Part shown: piece by piece, positions 1 to 8,000 of the stretch
Numbering within the stretch: position 1 is the stretch's first letter
Layout: each line of letters opens with the position of its first letter
NCBI GenBank assembly: GCA_964483105.1
Contig: CAYZZU010000036.1
Span: 1 to 22,232, forward strand
Length of the DNA: 22,232 bases
From: CAYZZU01 sp964483105
Lineage (GTDB): Bacteria; CG2-30-53-67
Reading direction: 5' to 3'
The notes under the pieces: generated by a model
Seen by the model: the letters and a program-made list of their open reading frames with translations, nothing else
Database searches by the model: none
What the model was told of the DNA's origin: nothing
Made by a program: the position numbers and the translations under genes

Positions 1-45
1 CTCTGCGTCCCACGGTTTCCCAATGGTTTGCTCTGAGCAAAGGAC
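1..45 (-). ncRNA. GEMM-I (c-di-GMP-I) riboswitch aptamer, partial at window edge
   Basis: Read on the minus strand, this stretch has the GEMM-I hallmarks in order. GCAAACC (31-25) is followed by a hairpin whose arms are 26-20 and 15-10 with a GAAA tetraloop (19-16), and then by GGGACGCAGAG (11-1), close to the family consensus GGGACGCAAAG. In this family the GAAA loop docks into a receptor in the second helix and the ligand sits between the two. The second helix and the expression platform lie beyond the left edge. Ligand choice (c-di-GMP or the cGAMP variant) cannot be settled from half an aptamer. The controlled gene is off-window. Confidence 0.72.
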
Positions 46-91
46 AGATCGTATGTCACCTTTATCGCAGTCTACATCGCCACACTCCCAC

Positions 92-128
92 AAAAAAACC
101 CATCAAACCGAATAAAGGCGTGATGGGT
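92..128 (-). terminator. Intrinsic terminator between two riboswitch-like elements
   Basis: On the minus strand an 8-bp stem (128-121 pairing with 105-98, ACCCATCA/TGATGGGT) closes a 15-nt loop that holds a short inner CC/GG pairing. It is followed directly by a run of seven T (98-92). It lies downstream of the aptamer-like element at 165-252 and upstream of the GEMM-I aptamer at 1-45, so it could be the expression platform of the first element. Confidence 0.7.
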
Positions 129-164
129 AAAATTCCCGGGGTGGCGGAACACCCTTTCTTTTCA

Positions 165-252
165 CCACTTCGGGAGGTTATGACCGACCTTCTTTCGAAG
201 GACTCACAACTCTGCGACCCGACCCTTTCAGGCCGGGCTGCCTTTATCGGTG
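165..252 (-). ncRNA. GEMM-like riboswitch element, upstream member of a tandem pair
   Basis: Transcribed from the minus-strand promoter at 258-284. It carries GATAAAGG (248-241), then an 8-bp stem with two G-U pairs and a GAAA tetraloop (237-230 with 225-218), then GGGTCGCAGAG (220-210). The last motif matches GGGACGCAGAG of the neighbouring GEMM-I aptamer except for one base. A second hairpin with a GAAA loop follows (about 209-178). The conserved CAAACC is CAGCCC here, so this is either a diverged c-di-GMP/cGAMP aptamer or a related fold. The 5' and 3' limits are approximate. Confidence 0.45.
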
Positions 253-257
253 GTTCT

Positions 258-284
258 ATTATAAACGTTACCCACATTTGTCAA
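258..284 (-). promoter_or_regulatory. Sigma70-type promoter for the riboswitch leader
   Basis: The minus strand reads TTGACA (284-279), a 15-bp spacer, then a perfect TATAAT (263-258). The spacer is shorter than the ideal 17. The riboswitch-like element starts a few bases downstream. Two more TTGACA hexamers lie just upstream on the same strand (293-288 and 299-294). Confidence 0.6.
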
Positions 285-293
285 TCTTGTCAA

Positions 294-308
294 TGTCAAA
301 TTTTGACA
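294..308. promoter_or_regulatory. Perfect 7-bp inverted repeat (TGTCAAA/TTTGACA), operator-like
   Basis: TGTCAAA (294-300) and TTTGACA (302-308) are exact inverted copies around one T. Further TGTCAA hexamers stand at 288-293 and 279-284, the last being the -35 box of the leftward promoter. The arrangement could be a regulator binding array. The binding protein is unknown. Confidence 0.35.
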
Positions 309-457
309 CCCTGGTTTCATTAGGTTCATTAAGTATACTGCAAGTAAAGTGCCAAAAATATTCCGTAAATCATTTATTCCTTAAAATCCTTTCTTTCCAG
401 TACATTAGAAATGTCTCTGTTGGTCCATAACAAGACTCAGAGAAAAATCTTCATCCA
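309..457. other. AT-rich spacer without recognisable gene
   Basis: No coding frame is convincing here. A 7-bp direct repeat TTCATTA (316-322 and 325-331) precedes a TATACT hexamer (334-339) that could be a -10 box for rightward transcription towards the deacetylase gene, but no good -35 box sits at the right distance. Nothing else is recognised. Confidence 0.3.
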
Positions 458-691
458 TCATGTATGCTTTTTTGTACATTCTACAGGGATGATTGTATGG
501 GATAAGATACATTCACAACCTTTGAGAACAGTGCCGTAAAAGAGACGATCCTCATCTTTTCTATGAATCATCCCAAGCAAAAAAAGACCCTTTACATCAA
601 TCATATACGGCTGGAATGATCCCCCCCTGTACAGGAGAAAAACAGGATCTTTCCGTTGGACTCTGTCTGAAAACTGTGCCATAATAACCAT
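458..691 (-). CDS. Small hypothetical protein (about 77 aa), doubtful
   Basis: I do not recognise this product. The ATG at 691 is preceded by AAGGA with a 4-nt gap, a reasonable ribosome-binding site, and a TTG lies one codon earlier. The protein is mixed in composition with a hydrophobic middle (YMIDVKGLFLLGMI) and two cysteines near the C-terminus. No signal peptide or known domain is visible. It points away from the deacetylase gene, towards the riboswitch region. It could be a genuine small protein or a chance frame. The start site is the only positive evidence. Confidence 0.3.
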   Translation of the reverse strand: MVIMAQFSDRVQRKDPVFLLYRGGSFQPYMIDVKGLFLLGMIHRKDEDRLFYGTVLKGCECILSHTIIPVECTKKHT

Positions 692-719
692 CAATTCCTT
701 ATTATCATAGGGTTAGGGG

Positions 720-1595
720 ATGGAAAACGCGCTCTCCGTGGATGTGGAAGAATATTTTCAGGTATCCGCCTTCGAAAAAGTCATCCATCCAAGTGCCTGG
801 CCTGCCTTTGAGAGCCGGGTGGCCGATTCCCTTCATAGAATTCTGGATCTTTTCGACCGTTTTCAGACACAGGCCACCTTTTTTGTACTGGGATGGGTTG
901 CCGAAAAACATCCTCAACTGATCCGGGAGATCCATTCCAGGGGACATGAGATCGCCTCCCACGGGTACGCTCATCAACTGATTTACCGGAATTCTCACGC
1001 GCATTTCCGGGAGGATCTCCGAAGATCCCGCAAAATTCTGGAAGATCTCACAGGGGAGAGGATCATCGGATATCGGGCCCCCAGTTACTCGATTGTGAAG
1101 AGATCCTTCTGGGCGCTCGATATTCTGATCGAAGAAGGATTTTTGTATGACTCCAGCATCTTCCCGATCCGGCACGATCGCTATGGAATACCTGAAAGTC
1201 CGAGATTTCCTTATGAAATTATCCGCGAAAACGGACGGATCATGGAATTCCCACTCTCCACAGCCCGTTTTCTCGGCATTAACCTGCCGGTCGCGGGCGG
1301 CGGATACCTGCGCCTCTTCCCCTACCCACTGATCCGATGGGGACTCCGCGGGATCAACCGAAAGGATCAACAACCGGCGATCATCTACTTCCATCCATGG
1401 GAGTTGGATCCGCTCCAGCCGAGGCAAAGGGTCCACTTCCTGACCCGGCTTCGACACTATCACAATATCAAGAAAATGCCGGATAAACTGGAACACCTTC
1501 TCACGGAATTTTCTTTTGTACCGGTTCGCAACGTTTTGCATTTTCGGGGAAAAGATTCAACACAAAGCCGGACCGGTGAACAGGATATTCGATGA
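720..1595 (+). CDS. XrtA/PEP-CTERM-type polysaccharide deacetylase
   Basis: This is a NodB-fold polysaccharide deacetylase of the type found in XrtA (PEP-CTERM) exopolysaccharide loci, where it is thought to remove acetyl groups from the exported polymer. The N-terminus SVDVEEYFQVSAF is typical. The metal-site motif SHGYAH follows at about residues 80-85, then RAPSYS, then YFHPWELDP in the C-terminal part that marks this subfamily. The length of 291 aa is usual. No signal peptide is seen, as is common in this group. AGGGG directly abuts the ATG, so the ribosome-binding site is poorly spaced. Its stop overlaps the start of prsK by 4 bases (ATGA), so the two genes are translationally coupled. 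No exosortase gene is in the window. Confidence 0.9.
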   Translation: MENALSVDVEEYFQVSAFEKVIHPSAWPAFESRVADSLHRILDLFDRFQTQATFFVLGWVAEKHPQLIREIHSRGHEIASHGYAHQLIYRNSHAHFREDLRRSRKILEDLTGERIIGYRAPSYSIVKRSFWALDILIEEGFLYDSSIFPIRHDRYGIPESPRFPYEIIRENGRIMEFPLSTARFLGINLPVAGGGYLRLFPYPLIRWGLRGINRKDQQPAIIYFHPWELDPLQPRQRVHFLTRLRHYHNIKKMPDKLEHLLTEFSFVPVRNVLHFRGKDSTQSRTGEQDIR

Positions 1596-3697
1596 ACGAA
1601 CTGAAAATGAACCTCTACTTCATCACTCCGATCATCAATTCCGTCTTTTCGTTGGGGGTAGGGATCCTTCTCTTGACCCGTCCCCGGAAAAAGATCGCTT
1701 CGTATCTCCTGGGCGGAGCGGCCCTCGCAAGCTGCGCCATGACACTCTGCCTGAGCGCCTCGCTCCGCTCCCAGCCGGAGACAATCAAAATCGAATATCT
1801 GAGACTCGCCTTGATCTTTGCCTCTCTCGGAATCTTTCTGATACATTTTTTTACCCTCAGGCACATCCGGATTGAAGTCCCCTCTTTCCCGAGGCTCCAG
1901 CGCGTGTCCATCCTGTTTACCGGAATCTTTTCGGTCCTCTTCGTCCTGTTTTCCTTTCACCCTTCCATGTTGAGTGAGATGCAGACGATCGGCGGGAAAT
2001 GGTTCATCACTTTCGGTGCCATGGGAAAGTTCTTCCTGGTCTACGTCATCCTGGTCATCCTGATAATCCTCTACCAGTTGGAACAGGTTTATCGTTCCTC
2101 CGAACAGATCCTGAGACTCCGTCTCAAGTTCCTGATCCTGGGCATCCTGTGCGGATGCCTCTATGGACTTTTCCTGGCCAGCGTGGCCCTCCTTTACCGC
2201 TCCATAGACCTGGATCTGGTAGTGGCGGGAGCTGTGATATCCCCCGTCTGCTGGAGCATGATCGGGTTTGCCGCCATTCGTCACCGCCTTTTAGAGGTGG
2301 ATATCTTCGTTTCCCGTCATGTCGTCTTTACCTCGATCGCAGCCTTCGGTGTCGGAATCTACTTGCTGGGAATCGGGACACTGGCCTACCTGGCACAAGC
2401 CCTGGGAGGGCATTGGGATCTTCTGGTTTCCGCAAGTTTCTTTTCCCTCGCTCTGATCGTCCTTCTTTTGATCCTCTTTTCCTCCACTCTGCAAAGAAGG
2501 ATCAAACGGTTCATTCACATCCATTTCTACCGCTATAAATACGATTACCGCCTGGAGTGGAACGAAGTGACAAAGAGAATCAGCGGAATCAACGATCTGC
2601 CCCGCCTCATCCTGAAAGTCATCGAATTGATCTCTGAGACCCTCTGGGTCCACCAGGTCTCCATCTGGTTATATAATAATAAAACCGGGACCCTTTCCTT
2701 TTCCATGAGCCGGAACCTTCCCAGAAAGGCGGAATTCCTGAAGAAAGAGAGCCCTCTGGTTCAATATCTTCTCCACCATTCCTCCCCTCTCATGATCCGG
2801 GACAAGGCCGCTCAGAAAATGATCTCCGAACATCAGGATCTTTTGAGCCGGCTCCAGGTTTCCATGGTCGTTCCCTTGAAATCCGGGCCGCGCCTGGTGG
2901 GAATGGCCACCCTGGGCCCGATCATGAAAGGAGACGACTATACGGATGAAGACGCGGAGCTGATGGAGGTGATCGCGAATCAGGTCTCCGGAGCCATCAT
3001 CGGGGCACAACTGATTGAAGAGGTGGGAGAAACCAAGGAGGCGGAATCCTTCAACAAGATCTCTTCTTTTCTGGTCCATGACCTGAAAAACCTGGCCTCT
3101 TCTCTCTCCCTCGCGCTCCAGAATGTTGACCGTAACATCGCCAAACCGGAATTTCAAAAGGACCTCGTCAACACACTGGTCAACACGGTTGGGAAAATGA
3201 AAACCCTGATCGAAAAACTTTCTTCTCTTCCCAAGGAGATGGAGATTAGGAAGAGACCGCAGAACCTGAATCACTTGATTCACGAGGTGCTGGAGACCTC
3301 CAAGGTGGAAAAGATCCGGGACCTTAAGCTGGTCACCGATTTGGGCGAGCTGCCTCCCGTAAAAGTGGACGGTGAATACATAAAAAAAGTCCTGGTGAAT
3401 CTCATTCTGAATGCCGTGCAGTCTCTGCCCGACGGCAGGGGAAGAGTCGAAATCGTATCCTACGCGGCGGACGGTTACGCCCACGTGGAGATCCTGGACA
3501 GCGGGGTCGGCATGACGGAAGAATTTCTCCAGAAACAACTTTTCAAACCTTTCCGTTCCACGAAGAAAAAAGGCCTCGGGATCGGTCTCTATCAATGCAA
3601 GGCCATCATGGAAGCCCACGGCGGCCAGATCAAGGCAAACAGTATCCCCAACCGGGGGAGTCAGTTTATCTTAAAATTACCTGTCCAGGAGAAATGA
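1592..3697 (+). CDS. prsK: XrtA/PEP-CTERM system sensor histidine kinase PrsK
   Basis: This is a membrane histidine kinase of the PrsK type, which with the response regulator PrsR is thought to control PEP-CTERM/exopolysaccharide genes. About nine hydrophobic segments fill residues 8-296. A GAF-like domain follows at about 335-475. The H-box is SSFLVHDLKN with the phospho-acceptor at His496. The ATPase domain shows NLILNAVQ (N box), DSGVGM (G1) and GLGIGLYQCKAIMEAHGG (G2). The length of 701 aa fits the family. It overlaps the deacetylase gene by 4 bases and is followed after 13 bases by a permease gene. The cognate prsR is not adjacent. The sigma54 regulator at 11688 looks like a general NtrC-type protein and sits with its own kinase. 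Confidence 0.9.
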   Translation: MNELKMNLYFITPIINSVFSLGVGILLLTRPRKKIASYLLGGAALASCAMTLCLSASLRSQPETIKIEYLRLALIFASLGIFLIHFFTLRHIRIEVPSFPRLQRVSILFTGIFSVLFVLFSFHPSMLSEMQTIGGKWFITFGAMGKFFLVYVILVILIILYQLEQVYRSSEQILRLRLKFLILGILCGCLYGLFLASVALLYRSIDLDLVVAGAVISPVCWSMIGFAAIRHRLLEVDIFVSRHVVFTSIAAFGVGIYLLGIGTLAYLAQALGGHWDLLVSASFFSLALIVLLLILFSSTLQRRIKRFIHIHFYRYKYDYRLEWNEVTKRISGINDLPRLILKVIELISETLWVHQVSIWLYNNKTGTLSFSMSRNLPRKAEFLKKESPLVQYLLHHSSPLMIRDKAAQKMISEHQDLLSRLQVSMVVPLKSGPRLVGMATLGPIMKGDDYTDEDAELMEVIANQVSGAIIGAQLIEEVGETKEAESFNKISSFLVHDLKNLASSLSLALQNVDRNIAKPEFQKDLVNTLVNTVGKMKTLIEKLSSLPKEMEIRKRPQNLNHLIHEVLETSKVEKIRDLKLVTDLGELPPVKVDGEYIKKVLVNLILNAVQSLPDGRGRVEIVSYAADGYAHVEILDSGVGMTEEFLQKQLFKPFRSTKKKGLGIGLYQCKAIMEAHGGQIKANSIPNRGSQFILKLPVQEK

Positions 3698-3710
3698 ACG
3701 GGGAGGCATC

Positions 3711-5252
3711 ATGACGCATCCGCACTACCGCTGGTTCCGCATCGGTGATATTAACGCCTTTTTTGGTCTGATGCTGGATAACATGTCGGACCTGGTCATC
3801 ATGGCCGGAATTCTGACCGGGGTCTTCGGCTTTCCCAAAGAGATCGTCCTGTACCGTATGCTCCCCGGAACGGCCGTCGGAGTCCTGGCCGGGGATTTGA
3901 TCTATACCGTTCTGGCATTCCGCCTGGCGAAAAGGACCGGGCGTGACGACGTAACCGCCATGCCTCTGGGATTGGACACCCCATCCACATTCGGCCTGGC
4001 CTTTGGTGTGATCGGACCGGCCTATCAGAAATTCAGGGATCCTCTTTTGGTCTGGAAGATCACCATGGCCGTGGTCATTCTCATGGGGCTCATCAAGGTG
4101 ATCGGAGCCTGGTTCGGTCCCACGGTCCGGCGGCTGGTTCCCCGGGCAGGCCTGCTTGGATCCATCGCCGCAGTATCCCTCATGCTGATCGCATTCTTAC
4201 CGGCCCTGAAGGTCTTCGGAGACCCGATCGTCGGCTTCGTCTCCCTGGGCATTATTCTCATGACCCTGATCGCAAAGATCCGGTTTCCCTTTCGTGTGCC
4301 GGGAGCCCTCGCCGCCGTCCTGACCGGGACCGGCATCTTTTACATCCTGGATCTGCCCGGTCTTCTTCGCGGGGGAGGAATCAATCTTCCGATTTTCCAC
4401 TTGGGCTTCAACCTTCCCGTCCCGACCCTCGGATTCCTGGAGGGCCTGCCGACCGCCTTGCAATACCTGCCCATCGCGGCGCCCTTCGCTCTCGCCATTG
4501 TGGTGGGAGGGATCGACGTCACCGAGTCCGCGGCGGCGGCGGGCGATGAATACAACAGCCGGAATATTCTTCTGGCCGACGGTATCGCCACCATCACGGC
4601 CGGACTCTGCGGCGGGATTCTTCAGAGCACGCCATATATCGGGCACCCGGCCTACAAGGACATGGGAGGACGATCCGGTTACACCCTCGCCACCGCGCTC
4701 TTTATCGGGCTGGGTGGAATGCTGGGCTACCTTTCCTTCTTTGTCGATCTGCTCCCCGAGGCGGCCGTCGCCCCCATCCTCATCTTTATCGGTCTGGAGA
4801 TCACCGCGCAGGCCTTCGAGGTCAGTCCGACGCGACACGCCAAGGCCGTCGCGATGGCCTTCATCCCGGTTATCGCCAACCTCCTCTTTATTGAAATCGG
4901 AAGTATCCTTTCGAATCTCGGCCGTACGGCCTCGGCCCTGACCGGAGAAATCGCGGTCACTTATCAGACCATCCTGATGCTGGGAAACGGTTTTATCCTC
5001 TCCTCTCTTCTCTGGGGGGCAATCACCGCCAACCTAATCGACAGACGTTTCAAAACGGCTGCCGGTTTTCTCACCACCGCCGGCCTCTTCGCCCTTTTCG
5101 GGATCATCCATTCTCCTCTTGCCAGTGGAGAGATGTTTCTTCCCTGGCGGATCACTTCTCAGGCACCCCTTCGCTTCTGTTTCGGCTATCTTCTCATGGC
5201 GCTGTTCCTTTTTCTCATGAACCGGCGGGTCATCCCTTCCGACGTGCCGTAA
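3711..5252 (+). CDS. NCS2-family permease (xanthine/uracil/AzgA-like)
   Basis: A polytopic inner-membrane protein of 513 aa with about 12-13 hydrophobic segments, resembling the nucleobase-cation symporter 2 fold. Supporting motifs are DDVTAMPLGLDTPSTFG near residue 85, and the later stretch GIDVTESAAAAGDEYNSRN ... LLADGIATITAGLCGG followed by GGRSGYT, which parallels the AzgA-like purine permeases. The substrate cannot be told. Many proteins of this subgroup are annotated only as permease. The start is well supported by GGGGAGG four bases before the ATG. It lies 13 bases after prsK and is probably in the same transcript, although a functional link is unclear. Confidence 0.8.
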   Translation: MTHPHYRWFRIGDINAFFGLMLDNMSDLVIMAGILTGVFGFPKEIVLYRMLPGTAVGVLAGDLIYTVLAFRLAKRTGRDDVTAMPLGLDTPSTFGLAFGVIGPAYQKFRDPLLVWKITMAVVILMGLIKVIGAWFGPTVRRLVPRAGLLGSIAAVSLMLIAFLPALKVFGDPIVGFVSLGIILMTLIAKIRFPFRVPGALAAVLTGTGIFYILDLPGLLRGGGINLPIFHLGFNLPVPTLGFLEGLPTALQYLPIAAPFALAIVVGGIDVTESAAAAGDEYNSRNILLADGIATITAGLCGGILQSTPYIGHPAYKDMGGRSGYTLATALFIGLGGMLGYLSFFVDLLPEAAVAPILIFIGLEITAQAFEVSPTRHAKAVAMAFIPVIANLLFIEIGSILSNLGRTASALTGEIAVTYQTILMLGNGFILSSLLWGAITANLIDRRFKTAAGFLTTAGLFALFGIIHSPLASGEMFLPWRITSQAPLRFCFGYLLMALFLFLMNRRVIPSDVP

Positions 5253-5299
5253 AACCGGCCCGCCAGGAAAGACCCCTTCTCGTGGACAAACGATTTTGA

Positions 5300-5328
5300 T
5301 TGAACAATTTCAGAAGAAATGATAATTT
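5300..5328 (+). promoter_or_regulatory. Possible sigma70 promoter for the radical SAM operon
   Basis: TTGAAC (5300-5305), a 17-bp spacer and TAATTT (5323-5328) lie in the AT-rich 125-bp gap before the radical SAM gene. An alternative -10, GATAAT (5321-5326), has a 15-bp spacer. The match is moderate. Confidence 0.35.
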
Positions 5329-5377
5329 ATTAATTTTCAAAAACAGATGAAACCCGATTCAAAGGCATCGTCATCCA

Positions 5378-7948
5378 ATGAATGAACTGAGCTACGGTCG
5401 TGTCTCACGGCCCTCCCGGTACATAGGAAATGAAATCAACGCGGTCCGGAAAAAACCGGATAGCGTAGACGTCAAGTATGCCCTGGCCTTCCCCGATACC
5501 TACGAGATCGGGATGTCGCATCTCGGGCTTAAAATCCTCTACGAAATCCTCAACCGGAGGGAGGATACCCTTGCTGAACGGGTCTACGCCCCCTGGAAAG
5601 ACATGGAGGAAATCCTTCGAAGGGAAAGGAGGCCTCTTTGCAGTCTGGAGTCCAATCTTCCTCTCAGTTCCTTCGATATCATCGGGTTCACCCTCCAGTA
5701 TGAAATGAGTTATACCAATATCCTGAACATGCTGGATCTCTCGGGAATTCCCCTCCTTGCGGCGGAACGGAGTCTCTCCGATCCCCTCATCATCGGGGGC
5801 GGCCCGTGTGCCTTCAATCCGGAACCTCTTGCCGATTTTTTCGATCTCTTTGTCATCGGGGACGGTGAGGAAATCATTGAAGAAATCACCGACCTTTTCA
5901 AGGAATATCGTTTCCGGAAGCGGGAGGATCTTCTCCAACATCTCGCTCGTATCGAGGGTGTCTACGTCCCTTCGCACTTTGAAATCGGTTACCATCCGGA
6001 CGGTCGGATCCGGGAGATCCATCGGATCGGGACGGGTCCGTCCCGGATCCGGAAGCGCCTGGTTCCAAACCTGGACGGCGCCCCCTATCCCTGTGCCCCG
6101 GTTCTCCCTTACATGAAGACCATCCATGACCGGGTGGCCCTGGAGATCTCCAGGGGTTGCACCCGGGGATGCCGTTTTTGTCAGGCCGGCATGATCTACC
6201 GGCCCGTTCGGGAACGGAATGTACAAACCCTGCTGACTTCCTTTCGGGAATCCTTCGAGCATACCGGACACGAAGAAGTCTCCCTAAATTCCCTGTCCAG
6301 CGGGGACTATACGGCCCTGGAACCTCTCATGGAGGAGGTGGTCCGCTTCGCCGGGCAACGGCATATCAGCGTCTCCCTCCCCTCACTCCGGCCGGGTACA
6401 CTCACCTCGAACATGATCGGGGAAATCCGCAAGATCCGGAAAACCGGGTTTACGATCGCTCCCGAAGCCGGGACACAGAGACTCCGGGATGTCATCAACA
6501 AAGGGATCCGGGAGGAAGATGTCTTAGACACGGTATCGAAGGTGTTTCAGTCGGGTTGGGAGATTCTGAAGCTCTACTTCATGATCGGACTTCCTACCGA
6601 AACCCGGGAAGATCTTGAAGGAATCGCGGATCTGACCCTGAAGGCGTTACGAATCGCCAGGCGCTGCAATCCGCGTTTCAAAAAAATCAATGTGAGTGTT
6701 TCCCCGTTCGTTCCCAAAGCGCATACCCCGTTCCAGTGGTGCGCGCAGGAAAGTCCGGAGAAAATCCGGGGAAAATATCAGTTCCTCAAAAAAAAATTCA
6801 GACACAACCGGATTGTCTTGAAATGGCATGACCCGGAAATCAGCATGCTCGAAGGTGTGTTCGCCCGCGGCGACAGGAGGCTTGGGCGCACTCTCGTCAA
6901 GGCCTGGAGAGGGGGTTGCCGTTTCGACGGATGGACCGAAGAGTTCGATCTGCAACGTTGGCTCGATGCCTTTCAGAACACCGGCATGGACCCCGGAGCT
7001 TATCTCGATCGTCCTCGGGATCCTGACGAGGTTCTTCCATGGAGTCATCTCGACTCCGGAATCCGTATCGAGTTTCTGAAAGAAGAATATTCCCGGGCGC
7101 TCCGGGGGGAGCAGACACCGGACTGTCGAACGAACCCCTGCAGTCTGTGCGGGGTCTGCGACAAGACAACTTCCAACGTCTACTGTCCCGTACCGGAACG
7201 ATCCGGCTCCCGTGGGTTCCAATCGCCGGAGGGCGCCTCCCGCATCACCAAACGTTTCCGAATCCGTTATTCCAGGGAAGGGAGACTCCGTTTTCTATCC
7301 CATTTGGAGATGATCACCCTCTTCACGCGGGCCCTTTCCCGCGCGGGCATCCCGATCGTCCATTCCCAGGGCTTCCACCCCCACCCGAGGATCGCCATGG
7401 GGCCGCCTCTACCTGTCGGAGTGGAGGGAAACGCCGAATACCTGGACCTCCATGTAAAAGGAGCCCTGTTTCCGGAATCCCTGCAGCCCCGGCTGCAGAG
7501 AGTTCTGCCGGATGGAATCCGAATCACGGGGGTCAACTGGATCCCCAATCAGGCCCCATCGGTCTCTTCCGTGATCCGTTTCGCGGAGTACCTCTTCAGG
7601 ATTCCGAAATCCTTTTTCAAGGCCGAGCCAACACGGCATATCCTGAACCTGATGCGGCAGGAAGAAATCCGGATGGACCGGAGTCAGAAAGGCAGGACAA
7701 AGATCGTAAACATCCGACCCATGATTCACGAAATCAGGATCGACTCCGAGACAGGAGATCCGGTCGGAATCCGCGCCCTGGTACAATCCGGAGATCGGGG
7801 CGGAGTTCGTCCGAACGAGATCGTTCAATGTCTCCTGGATGCAGAGGAGATGGACTGCACGGAAATCCGGATCACAAGAATCGGCCTCTATACGGATACC
7901 GACCGGAATGTTCCTTTCCAGGAACCGGTGGAGGCAACCGTACCATAG
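5378..7948 (+). CDS. B12-binding radical SAM protein fused to DUF2344 (TIGR03960 + TIGR03936 type)
   Basis: An 856-aa fusion. The N-terminal part resembles a cobalamin-binding domain (FPDTYEIGMSHLG, then IIGGGPCAFNPEPLADFFD). The radical SAM core carries the CxxxCxxC cluster motif in SRGCTRGCRFCQAG (Cys261, 265, 268), which binds a 4Fe-4S cluster and SAM. A further cysteine group (NPCSLCGVCDK, about residue 580) ends this part. From about residue 625 a DUF2344-like domain follows (RIRYSREGRLRFLSHLEM). The two parts are separate genes in some bacteria. The substrate is not established. The gene is commonly found next to RNase G, as here, which hints at an RNA or translation-related role. The start has only a weak, distant ribosome-binding site. 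Confidence 0.9.
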   Translation: MNELSYGRVSRPSRYIGNEINAVRKKPDSVDVKYALAFPDTYEIGMSHLGLKILYEILNRREDTLAERVYAPWKDMEEILRRERRPLCSLESNLPLSSFDIIGFTLQYEMSYTNILNMLDLSGIPLLAAERSLSDPLIIGGGPCAFNPEPLADFFDLFVIGDGEEIIEEITDLFKEYRFRKREDLLQHLARIEGVYVPSHFEIGYHPDGRIREIHRIGTGPSRIRKRLVPNLDGAPYPCAPVLPYMKTIHDRVALEISRGCTRGCRFCQAGMIYRPVRERNVQTLLTSFRESFEHTGHEEVSLNSLSSGDYTALEPLMEEVVRFAGQRHISVSLPSLRPGTLTSNMIGEIRKIRKTGFTIAPEAGTQRLRDVINKGIREEDVLDTVSKVFQSGWEILKLYFMIGLPTETREDLEGIADLTLKALRIARRCNPRFKKINVSVSPFVPKAHTPFQWCAQESPEKIRGKYQFLKKKFRHNRIVLKWHDPEISMLEGVFARGDRRLGRTLVKAWRGGCRFDGWTEEFDLQRWLDAFQNTGMDPGAYLDRPRDPDEVLPWSHLDSGIRIEFLKEEYSRALRGEQTPDCRTNPCSLCGVCDKTTSNVYCPVPERSGSRGFQSPEGASRITKRFRIRYSREGRLRFLSHLEMITLFTRALSRAGIPIVHSQGFHPHPRIAMGPPLPVGVEGNAEYLDLHVKGALFPESLQPRLQRVLPDGIRITGVNWIPNQAPSVSSVIRFAEYLFRIPKSFFKAEPTRHILNLMRQEEIRMDRSQKGRTKIVNIRPMIHEIRIDSETGDPVGIRALVQSGDRGGVRPNEIVQCLLDAEEMDCTEIRITRIGLYTDTDRNVPFQEPVEATVP

Positions 7949-8000
7949 GGGCGAAATAAGTCGGTTCTCCGAAACCGGCGTTCTTCAAGGGAATACCCAA

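Noticed and set aside
7839..8000. Upstream extension of rng to the ATG at 7839
   Set aside because: It would overlap the radical SAM gene by 110 bases and add residues unlike any RNase G; the TTG at 8001 has a good ribosome-binding site.
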